From the NCBI GenBank assembly GCA_013054445.1, contig JAAMPI010001454.1:1-14348 (forward strand): a stretch of DNA of 14,348 bases, given 5' to 3'. This DNA comes from Cudoniella acicularis (Eukaryota > Ascomycota > Leotiomycetes > Helotiales > Helotiaceae). A program made the translations under genes and the position numbers. This document shows, one piece after another, positions 1 through 8,203 of the stretch (its first letter is position 1; each line of letters begins with the position of its first letter). The notes beneath the pieces were generated by a model. It saw only the letters and a program-made list of their open reading frames with translations. It ran no database searches and was not told the DNA's origin.

Positions 1-161
1 TAATCGAGGTATATCCAGCAAGTCAAACACCATACGCCAGCCAGCCACCGGCCAGTTCCAAATCAGCAAGCCAGCCTCTCAGTCGCCCGGAATGCAAAGC
101 TGCAAAGCAAACTTTTTGAGTTCTCTCAAATCCATCATCGAGCACACACAAAATTGGTTTA

Positions 162-1615
162 TCATTTACACCTCTTTTCTACCACATTAGCGCCAAATTC
201 CTCGTATTCCTTTCGCGAAATCCACATTTGGTGGAATGTGCCTAGACTTCCCAAGATACTGCCTCCAATCCATGAACCAAATCTTCGTTCTGCTGTCAGG
301 CCTGCGGCTTGGATCTTGATGCGCGCGCCGGGGTACATGGCAGTGAGTTCGTTGTGTAGTCGGTCTGTGAAGCCGTTTACTAGGGAGGTACCACCGGTCA
401 CTACGATGTTTTGCAGTAGCGCGGCGCGTAGATCCATATCGACGGCTCCGATTGATGCCCTGACCATCTCGGGTATTGTTTGTGCTTTTGTAACTGGTGG
501 CTCTCCAGGCACCGGGAGTGCGGCTTTCTCATCCCACATGCCTTCTGCAACATTCATTCGGTCAACACCCCACATTTGGTTTGCGCCATCAGGAAACTCA
601 AAGACTCGGCCAGGTTGTGCCTTGACATAGTCGATGTTGGTGGTACCTGCAGGGTTCGCAGAACCCAATCGGCCTGGCCCAGTCCATACCTGCACCACTG
701 ACTCCTTGAACTCGGTCAAAACGCGCTCCTCTTCTAACGCGCGGAAGCTTTCTGGAATGTTGTTCTCGTATTTGCGGTATACAGCTTGTGCGGGCGCTCC
801 AGCATCGACGGGTGTTTTCGAGGAAATCAGGTAATGTGGAATAAGGTCGACTTTAGGCTCGGTGGTGCTGAAAAGTGATCTGAGCTGCGAGGATAGCCAA
901 TTTCCAGCTAGAGGTGACTTTTGTATGCTCTTCTTGAGAATGAGACCGTCGTGTATCGAAATCACTGATGTTGTTGAAGCTCCCACATCCACGACCAGCG
1001 CTGTCGCTTTCCCTGCGCCAAACGCCGCCAAAACGCTGTTTCGTGCCAACCAGAAAGCTGGACAGCCCCAAGATTCCATGGCAATCTCAATTGACCTTTC
1101 CCTGTTTTTCGTAGTGTTCCATGCCGTTTCAGTCATTAGCAGTGGGTGTTCCTCCAGTGCCTTCTCCCCTTCATCTACTCCTTCCATCTCTATGTCTATA
1201 TCCTTGGAGTCGTCATTCAGCCCGTTCGTTCGTGGGTCGGATTGCTTGAAGCTCGTAAGTCGTGACGTGATCGCGTATTCCCATAGTTGAGTCGCTGTGT
1301 CCCAATCTTCTACTATGCCCTCCTTCGACATGGGATTTCGAATCTCTAAACCAGCCAAAGGGTTATGGATCGCATCGTCGCCAAATACGGATCTGCCATC
1401 GGCGACACCATAATGTGAATTGACAAAAGATTTAGGGGTGTCCTCTCCTGCGAATCCGGCGCGTACACTCGAATACCCTGGATCGAGGATAATTGCTGAT
1501 ACTTCGTCTGTAGAAATGCTGTTAGTAGAGCTTGCGGGGTGGCTGGGGAAACCAGCTTACCTCCTCCGTAGACATCAGTAGGTTGCATGGACGAGGCGAT
1601 GGTTTGCGAAGCCAT
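162..1615 (-). CDS. arp4: Actin-related protein 4 (Arp4), chromatin-remodelling and NuA4 subunit
   Basis: Two exons on the minus strand: 1615-1561 and 1507-162, 466 codons plus stop. The intron (1560-1508, 53 bp) has donor GTAAGC, a CTAAC branch site and acceptor ACAG, and splits a Gly-Asp junction in the Arp4-typical DVYGGDE N-terminus. Visible actin-fold parts: first phosphate loop LDPGYSSVRAGFAGEDTPK (residues about 26-44), then FGDDAIHNPLAGLEIRNP, the Arp4-like segment IVEDWDTATQLWEYA, the second phosphate loop VVDVGASTTSVISIHDG, the adenosine loop VVTGGTSLVNGF, and a C-terminus ending EKRCK. A long acidic insert (IDIEMEGVDEGE) follows the N-terminal subdomain. In yeast and other fungi Arp4 is a nuclear subunit shared by NuA4, SWR1 and INO80 and binds histones. 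Length fits the family. No frame breaks. Assignment rests on recalled family motifs; Arp4 fits better than conventional actin because of the insert and these signatures. Confidence 0.93.
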
Positions 1616-1847
1616 AATCGGCGCGATTGAGTGAGGTAACCTTGAAGATTAGAGACGGTGAGCTCTCCTTTTCGTGGATTCGCGTTGTTGAAGCAGAGGT
1701 GCGCCCAGCTTTCGCGACAGAGGGTTGCTTATGTAAGCAAGAAAAGCACCGCCAGCCACCCCGCGATTGTTTCTAAATATTTGGTCCTTTCAAGTACTTT
1801 CATCTCATTCACCTTCGAAGAAATCACAACTTCCGACCCTCAGGTAA

Positions 1848-2404
1848 CTTACTTCGCTAGCTGAACTCGACAAAAGCCCTTTAGTGACCTCATCAGTACT
1901 CCCTATGCCTTGCCATCCTCGATTTACCGCTATTGGATACAAGACAGGCTCCGCTATTTGCATCAAAAATGATGTACTGGTCGGACATCCACCTCCCATA
2001 GACCGCCCTTTCGAGCCTGTGCATTCGCTAGACTAGAAATATCAGCTTCATTTTATGCGTGCCTCTAGTGAAGTGCACCGCCGAGTCCTCTACTTTATGT
2101 ATCCGGATTGCAGTGCGAGGTTATACATGCTGATTACCCGAGTATCCAGCCGAAATTGTTCGTCGAGGAAAGAAGACTGACATGCTTGTTTGTCTTCTTC
2201 CTTAGTTCTTGGGCGTTGATGATAGCTTCCTTGTTTGTTCGCAGGCAGATTACTCTCAGGACATCCGTTGTCTTTGTGGCCACTGACACAATTTTCAAAT
2301 CTTCAATATGGTTCTGGCTCTGGATTCGGAGGTTGCACAGGTGGGAGTGGTTGATGAGGTTGATGTGCCCGATTCACATATCGTTTCATCTAGTGAGGAT
2401 TGAT
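1848..2404 (+). pseudogene. Coding-like stretch of unknown identity with in-frame stops
   Basis: I do not recognise this. One frame (first base 1848) stays open to TAG at 2034-2036, including an ATG-initiated 43-codon reading frame from 1905 (MPCHPRFTAIGYKTGSAICI...). The same frame reopens after the TAG, has an ATG at 2055 (MRASSEVHRRVLYFMYPD...) and runs to TGA at 2174-2176. A second segment begins at 2206, right after a pyrimidine-rich stretch ending in TTAG with a CTGAC upstream. It reads FLGVDDSFLVCSQADYSQDI..., meets TGA at 2284-2286, and in the same frame reaches ATG 2308 and an acidic tail ending HIVSSSED at TGA 2402-2404. A GTATCC donor near 2142 could join the two segments. The amino-acid composition looks protein-like, but no family is evident. 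It may be a decayed or oddly spliced gene, or chance. Confidence 0.25.
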
Positions 2405-2581
2405 TTCTCTCATCGTTATTCCATCTAACCGCCCGGTGCAGATTTCTGCCAAAGCCTAACAAAGTTCTCTCTAAAGCCGGTTTCCAATGACCACCAGCGC
2501 CAGTACTATTTTCCGCGACCACTCTATTTTCGGATCTGGTTAGTCTGTGCTCTGAAGGCTCGTCGAGCAAAGCAAATATGC

Positions 2582-3121
2582 TGTCGGAGATGCAAATTCT
2601 GTAACAATCTCAATCCTTTCTGGAACATCTCTATCAATCCCTTTGGCTCTAAAAGAAGCTATTTTCGCAGCACTATGAATCTTTACAAAGATGCAAAGGG
2701 GGCTTTAGTTAGCTGTTCATATTGCCAGTTCATTGTTTCAGCTGTATACCGGATCTTTCCCGACTTTCAGCAGCCAGGCGTTAAAATAATTGGTTTGTGG
2801 ATTTGCCGTGATGAAGGAAGGACTGCTAGTGTACAGGTTAGCGCTCAAGGATTCGATCCCGTATCCATTGAGATTTACAACCCTATGGGTATGTTCTGTT
2901 TGAATCGAATGTTATTACTATTACTTTGAGGTCATATTGCTCATCCTTTACTGATACTCTATTCAGGCAGTCCAGCGCCAATCCCACACTTGGAATTTGG
3001 AAACGATATTCCTGAATCTGCTGCATCGAATAAAACCACGGAATTCATCAGGAGATGTCTTCAAAAATGTCTCCTAACACACAGTGCATGCCAACAAGTA
3101 ATCTCGAAAGGCGCTCCCAAG
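2582..3121 (+). pseudogene. N-terminal exons of the HET-domain gene, out of frame with the HET domain
   Basis: This is the upstream part of the HET gene that continues at 3055. One frame is open from 2429. From 2582 it encodes a cysteine motif C-R-R-C-K-F-C, and from ATG 2675 it encodes MNLYKDAKGALVSCSYCQF and on to IYNPMG. A good intron follows: donor GTATGT at 2889, CTGAT branch near 2951, acceptor TTCAG ending at 2966. The next exon reads SPAPIPHLEFGNDIPESAA, then TEFIRRCLQKCLLTHSAC, the CLxxC...HxxC-type lead-in seen before many fungal HET domains. At AAG CGT (3119-3124) the expected P-x-R-[LI]-[LI]-x-V-G motif changes frame: APKR is in this frame but LLFVG is one base out, as after a single-base loss near 3122-3125. 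Without the shift this frame stops at 3191-3193. There is no in-frame ATG before the Cys motif; ATG 2578 lies one base out of frame. Confidence 0.6.
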
Positions 3122-4617
3122 CGTTGCTATTCGTTGGCAGCAAGACAAAAGAAATTCGACTTATCGAATCAACTCCAGAGCAATTCGACATAAAATACGC
3201 CGCTCTTAGTTATTGTTGGGGTGGGGTGGACTTCCTTAAAACGACAATGTCCACATTTGCATCGAGAAAGCAGCATATTAGTTGGGAACAACTTTCGGTA
3301 GTTGTGCAGGACGCCATCACTTTTTCCTACCGACTTGACATCCAGTATATTTGGGTGGACTCATTGTGTATTATTCAAGACAACGAACTAGATTGGCAGG
3401 TAGAGTCCTCCAATATGGCTAATATCTACGAAAACGCCTACATTACCATTGGTGCCGTTTCCTCGCCAAATGCAAATGTATCGTTCTTGAACGCTAAACG
3501 TGTACGATCACCCTCCGAGGTTTTTGAGAGCCAGATACCATTGCGTGGAAGTGGCTCAAGGTTACTAAGATCCCGGCCGAGATCTTCTCAGTATCTCTCT
3601 AATTTGTGTCACGGTCCCCTGTCAACCCGAGGCTGGGCATGTCAGGAGGCAATTCTGTCTCGTCGAATCATTCAATTTACATCTACTGAGGCTAAGTGGC
3701 AGTGCAATTCGGAAAGCTTGTGCGAATGCAGCACTTACAGTGCTTTTGGCAAGCTATCGGTGCGAACCTGGGCGCCTTCTGCGGCATACGAGACTTGGCA
3801 TCAAATTGTGCATGATTATAGCCAGCGGCAACTCACAATTGATGCAGACAAGCTCCCTGCAATCTCGGGAATTGCTGCCAAGATTCAACAAAACGTCTCT
3901 TCAGTCTATCTGGCAGGTCTGTGGAAGGATAACTTGGTCTCTGACCTTTGCTGGTCTTGCCCCATAAATACTCCTCCGGGTCATCCTATAGTCTGTCTTT
4001 CCTCAGAGACTGGTAAGTTGAAGATGTCACCGAGCTGGTCCTGGGCCTCCATCAACGAAGCGGTTTCTTACCTCGACCCTCCACCAAAAGTGAAGGCAAC
4101 ATCATTCGTCTCGCTCGTTGCTTGTAAGTGTGACCTTGCGACTCTAAACCCCTATGGAGAGGTATATGGTAGCATCTTGACAATGCGTGTGCCGTGTTTT
4201 CAGGCCATTCTGGAGGTTGCTGATCCCTTCCGCAAAAACACATACCAATTGAAATACCTCAATGAGAGTTGGAAATTTTGGCCAGATTGTTTACTCCAGG
4301 CCAAGAAACCCTCTCAAAAATCACATAATGGAGTGGATATGGTTGACCGTCATTGGATGCTTCGGGCCTCTCAGAATACATCCCAGATCAGCAGTCCACC
4401 TGTCAAAGACCCTGAGCCCTTCACAGCAGCGGTCTTGTGTCTTCTTATTCGGTGTTACAGATACAAGGGGTTCTCCAAGACAAATTACAACATCCTTGTT
4501 GTGGGGAAATCGTTGTTGAAGCCTGGATGCTATGAGAGACTTGGATATTGTACTGCGTACACCGATTCAAAAGTCTGGCTGCAAACCACCAAGCCCGAGG
4601 CAGTTACACTGGTTTGA
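3055..4617 (+). CDS. HET-domain (heterokaryon incompatibility) protein, N-terminally disrupted
   Basis: A 520-codon open frame from the ATG at 3055 to TGA at 4615-4617. HET motifs are clear: VGSKTKEIRLIES (residues 27-39), YAALSYCWGG (48-57), an IWVDSLCIIQD core (99-109), DWQVESSNMANIYENAYITI (113-132) and RGWACQEAILSRRIIQF (192-208). The C-terminus ends TVTLV-like (AVTLV), as in many HET proteins, so the 3' end looks complete. In Neurospora and Podospora the HET domain mediates growth arrest or cell death when incompatible nuclei meet; the protein is cytoplasmic. Here the HET domain is whole, but the conserved Cys-rich lead-in lies in another frame (2582-3121), so the ancestral protein was longer, near 640 residues. 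Translation from 3055 could still give a HET-domain protein, but its first 20 or so residues come from the shifted frame and match nothing expected. I rate it a probable pseudogene or a single-base allele, with domain identity nearly certain. Confidence 0.85.
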   Translation: MSSKMSPNTQCMPTSNLERRSQALLFVGSKTKEIRLIESTPEQFDIKYAALSYCWGGVDFLKTTMSTFASRKQHISWEQLSVVVQDAITFSYRLDIQYIWVDSLCIIQDNELDWQVESSNMANIYENAYITIGAVSSPNANVSFLNAKRVRSPSEVFESQIPLRGSGSRLLRSRPRSSQYLSNLCHGPLSTRGWACQEAILSRRIIQFTSTEAKWQCNSESLCECSTYSAFGKLSVRTWAPSAAYETWHQIVHDYSQRQLTIDADKLPAISGIAAKIQQNVSSVYLAGLWKDNLVSDLCWSCPINTPPGHPIVCLSSETGKLKMSPSWSWASINEAVSYLDPPPKVKATSFVSLVACKCDLATLNPYGEVYGSILTMRVPCFQAILEVADPFRKNTYQLKYLNESWKFWPDCLLQAKKPSQKSHNGVDMVDRHWMLRASQNTSQISSPPVKDPEPFTAAVLCLLIRCYRYKGFSKTNYNILVVGKSLLKPGCYERLGYCTAYTDSKVWLQTTKPEAVTLV

Positions 4618-5410
4618 CGAAGAGGGATCTCTGCTGGCGTATTTCTATCTGTGAACGGCGCTGGGCTCTTGGTAATGAAAGCGCTTTTTCTTCTCGGGGA
4701 GCTATCATGGGGCACCACAGGCAGGACTATTTTCTCGGAAGTGCGATCTCTTTCCTGGGCTTCCGCTAATTTACGACCTGACTTGAGGTTGACCATTCTA
4801 GAATATAATAAGGTTTCAAGCGAATGCGCATTGGGAGGGGAACAGATTATTATGTCTTTGGGAAACTAGAAATTGCCTTTGTCGTTTCATGGAGGCTATC
4901 ACACAATAACCCCTCCTTTCAACAGCTTCTCAGACATTTTTCTTCTTAGCTTCAGTGTCTACCTCAGCCAACAACTATTCAGACAGAATCGGACTAGGAA
5001 AAGCGGGAGATGAGTAAAAGTCCGGCCAAGGTTGTTCTAGGCATTTTGCTTACATATGAGAATTCACAAAAAAGCAAACCAAATTAGTTTACTGTCGAGG
5101 AAGTCGAAAACGAACGATATTGGGAGACAACTGGCAAACCCAGTGATTGGATGCCCGGCACGCCACGGGTTGTGCGACCCAAGGTTTTCGAGAAAGTGAG
5201 GCTGATTTGCGTGAACCTGCGTCACCGTGACTTCAGCCAGCATCAAGACTATGACAAAATAAAATTCCACTCCCGATTTTACTGCGGCCCATCCTCATGC
5301 CCCTGGGAAAGAAATAACGGCGGGGCAGCTGCGATGCCATACGAAGCACGAAGGCTCTGCATTTCAGATACAACCTTCACCCACGTCAAAACCTTGAACC
5401 GAAAACAGAA
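4618..5410. other. Intergenic gap between the HET gene and the N-domain pseudogene
   Basis: About 790 bases with no convincing gene. Only short unrelated reading frames are present, without domain-like sequence or good splice sites. It should hold the 3' flank of the HET gene and the promoter of the next gene. The last 60 bases before ATG 5411 are rich in A and C (CATTTCAGATACAACC...), as in fungal leaders. Confidence 0.4.
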
Positions 5411-6221
5411 ATGAGCCTCGAACCCTCGGTTGGCCCCGTGATTACTATCCTCCAACTCGCATGGACCACGTTCCAAAACGCGAAAAAAGCTTGCGGTGAA
5501 CATGACGAACTTACGCGCGAAATTGGGAGCCTATGCAAGGCTCTTCGACGAGTTCAACGCGAAGTATCACAAGCCCCTGCCGACGCTGAAAATAGCGAAC
5601 GACGGAAAGAACTCGATGATCGGATTACAGGGTGCGAAGATCTCCTACGTTTCATCCATACCGTCCTGCGAAAATACAATGCATTGGGAGATGATAAAAA
5701 AAGAAAGGCAAGCGGGTTTGGCGGAAGATCAGATTTGGGAATGGCGAGATGCAAGGCTTGGCAGACATCAGGCTGAAGTTATCTACACATACTGCGGCTA
5801 TTGGTGTAACTTAAAACTCTATATACTGGGTGGATTGGGCCGTGTGGAGACCCGGCTGCAAAACCAAGGGGATAATTTGAAAGATATACGTGAGTCGATC
5901 AATTGGATTGTGGTCAATACGACGGCAACCAAGAGCGCGAAAGGAGAAAGCTCTGTGCGGACAGCTTATGAGAACGATGACAGGGAATTTTGGAGAGACC
6001 TTAGGAGGCAGTTACTGAAGGAGAGGTTTTTAGGGGCTGCAGTGCAGAGGAAGCAGAGCCTTATCAGAGCATATGTGACAGCGCTTGCGAAAAAGGAAGT
6101 CCTTGACGAAGACGAAAGTGATGGAGACGAAGCCTCGATGAACACCAAGGAAGCAGCCTCGGATTCCCAGGCACGTATTCTTGAGGATATTATCAAGTCG
6201 CAGAAAGAGGATTCAGGATGA
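5411..6221 (+). pseudogene. Broken gene for a fungal NLR/STAND-type N-terminal helical domain protein
   Basis: From ATG 5411 the product reads MSLEPSVGPVITILQLAWTT, then a helical stretch with HDELTREIGSLCKALRRV and KYNALGDDKK. I know this pattern (helix with LAW/CW, ELxxEIxSL, LLxKYxxLG) from the N-terminus of many uncharacterised fungal NLR-like, ankyrin and stand-alone proteins. After an A7 run (5696-5702) the expected KRxWxKIRFGNGE...LADIRxKLSTHTAAIG appears one base out of frame (5701-5808). That segment meets TAA at 5812-5814, and the family motif GGLGRVETRL resumes in a third frame from about 5817. It continues through YENDDREFWRDLRRQLLKE and IRAYVTALAKKEVLDEDE to TGA at 6219-6221. So the family order is kept across all three frames with two frame changes and a stop. 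No intron fits either site. The function of the domain is unknown to me. Confidence 0.65.
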
Positions 6222-7174
6222 TGGGTCGTGAACAGTTTTCGGAAATCGAGGAAAGTCAAATCCGCCCCATCGACAGCCCTCTTCATGAAAATGCAACACG
6301 CTCTATATCGCCCGATCCCAAGTCAGGGAAGGTCCCAGTCACGGTAAATGAGATATTGCCAAATAAATCCTTGCAGGTTGGTCAAGATCTAGAGGATATC
6401 ATCGACAAACTCCTTGTGGTCAGAAGAATTGTGTCAGGCAAACAAGTACAATTAGAAGAGGAGATTCGTTATCTGTGTGAGAAGGCTCGGGAAGTGTTAA
6501 TCTCCCAGCCTATTCTCCTAGAACTCACGGCCCCTATAAAGATGTGTAGAACCATCAAGCTGAACGTGCTTTCATTTGAAACTCTATAGCTGAGTCGCTA
6601 ACGACCTTTTTGCAAATCAGATCGGTGGTAGTATCTATAACCAGTACAACAATCTTCTCGATATCTTTGAAACGGCCGGACATCCCCCCGAATCAAATTA
6701 CTTGTTCCTTGGTAATTATGTCACCAGGGGCAAGCAGTCGATAGAAACTATTTGTCTTCTTGCTTATAAGATAAAGTATAAGGGGAATTTCTTTCTCCTG
6801 CGTGGCAATTCTGAAACTAAGCTTGCAACCAAGATAGTTGGATTCTATGGCCAGTGCAAAATGCGATATAATCCACAGATCTGGAAATTATTTATGGACC
6901 TGTTCAGCTACCTGCCAATCGCGGCAATCATTGAAGATAAGATCTTTGCATTGCACGGCGGCCCTTCACCTGATCTCAACGCGATGGAACAAATTTCTCG
7001 AATACGGCACCCAGATAAAGTAAGTTTACAATATTCTTTCGTTGCTTGTTTACTTTCATTTTTCAAAGGGAGGGTTATACTAGGGGTGCAATAATGAATA
7101 TGCCCCCTAAGGAGAATGGTAAATTTCATTATTCTTTTCAGGTACGCTGGCTGCTGGCAACCCTCCCGTTGTGA
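6218..7174 (+). pseudogene. Truncated PP1-like phosphatase gene lacking catalytic residues
   Basis: A 56-residue unrelated N-terminal part ([12 protein letters not shown]...) leads into clear PP1 catalytic-subunit sequence: [49 protein letters not shown] possible intron at 6566-6620 (weak donor GTGCTT, branch GCTAACG, acceptor TCAG) joins in frame to [81 protein letters not shown] second intron (7020-7141, GTAAGT to TTTCAG) leads to ten codons and TGA at 7172-7174, so 6218-6565, 6621-7019 and 7142-7174 would encode 259 residues. Against PP1, GDIHG is GSIYN, GDYVDRG is GNYVTRG and GNHE is GNSE, so D64, H66, D92, D95 and H125 are changed; R96, N124 and H173 remain. The half carrying R221 and H248 is gone. 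It cannot be an active phosphatase: a pseudogene or a pseudophosphatase. Confidence 0.75.
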
Positions 7175-8203
7175 TCTTCAGAGACCTAAGACAGTAACTC
7201 TGATTTAATCCCAAGTTTCTACCTCAGAAACCGATGGAAGGGGTATTCCCTGAGAAGGTGGAATCTAAGCAAAAGAGGCAGGACGAGAATGAGAAGGGTG
7301 GGGAGTTGCAGGGATGATAGCCTTGAAGATATCTTATTTATCTGCCGTCTCTTAAATCTACTCACGATAATCATTCATATAGACCTCACTTGTTTTCTCA
7401 TGTAAAACTCTTTGAAATTATTACATTACATGGGTTTCACCTCTAATTAGTATTTCTTCTAAGACTCCAGACGACCATCTCCCAAAAAAACTCACTCCGA
7501 TTCATTCGGGAATGATCCAAATGCACACCACTAATCATACAACCGATACGATAGTCCACAAGTCCCAAAAAGTCTTTTTTTTCCACAATCAAAGATGTGA
7601 AGACCGAACCAGAATAAGGGCTCTCATCGAGGCAGCAGTGGGGCAGGAGCAAGTCGGGGCCTCTTCGCCGCTCCGATATTTCACACTCCATCTTCCAAAT
7701 CGGCCCCGCCCCACTATCTCAAACCAAGCCATTGAGTTCTAACATCGCCACTCTTGTCGAAAAAGCGGCCGGAATCTGGAATACCGGACATTCATCGAAT
7801 TTTCAAAGTTCTGTGGAGCCAGTGCTTCTGAAAGTAAAAGCTAACGCTTACTCCGCCATTTTTGGAACAGATACCGCCTTGAAGGAGGCTGGGCCAAAGC
7901 ATGGCGCAGATCGAGTTCGACAATCCGGAAATTGTTGATAGAATGGCTTGACTAGGCGATTGCCTTCGAGAAGGCTGGCGTGAAGTTTTGGTATTTTTGA
8001 TGGCTCTGCCATTTTTGCCATTTCCAAGAATTTCCAGCGCTTGGCTGGGGTGAGGAAGAACCGTAAGTCGATGAGGCCATTTTTCATGTGTTGTCTTTAT
8101 AGGCTTTTGTTGAGTTGCTCCATAATCGGGGTCGTGTTCTCGTCCAAATCTTCATGGCTTCATGCTGTCTAAAGTTGAATTCTGATCACGTGATGACCCC
8201 CCT
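7175..8203. other. Gene-poor interval with one unexplained coding-like piece
   Basis: No secure gene. At 7142-7200 faint PP1 homology (an LCDL-like TTGTGATCTT) fades out. At 7223-7317 there is a short ATG frame ending in charged residues (EKVESKQKRQDENEKGG). At 7735-7938 an open stretch without a good ATG reads NIATLVEKAAGIWNTGHSS and on to a TGA; it looks protein-like but I cannot assign it. On the minus strand 7443-7691 holds an 82-codon ATG frame with no recognisable motif. 7320-7450 is AT-rich. Confidence 0.35.

Noticed and set aside
862..1290. Plus-strand open frame of 142 codons opposite Arp4
   Set aside because: Antisense shadow of the Arp4 coding exon; its Ser/Pro-rich product has no motif of its own.
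2284..2286. TGA as a selenocysteine codon
   Set aside because: Selenoprotein machinery is absent from nearly all fungi and no stem-loop is evident.
2851..2863. GGATTCGATCCC resembling a tRNA T-arm
   Set aside because: No matching acceptor, D or anticodon arms around it, and it lies inside the HET exon encoding GFDP.
5694..5704. Programmed ribosomal frameshift at the A7 run
   Set aside because: The codon boundaries (AAA AAA AGA) do not give a proper slippery heptamer, and a second break plus a stop follow within 120 bases, so decay is simpler.
5496..5815. First part of the 241-codon frame beginning at ATG 5496
   Set aside because: It is out of frame with the conserved N-domain sequence here; only the part after about 5817 matches the family, so the apparent protein is a chimera of shadow and real sequence.
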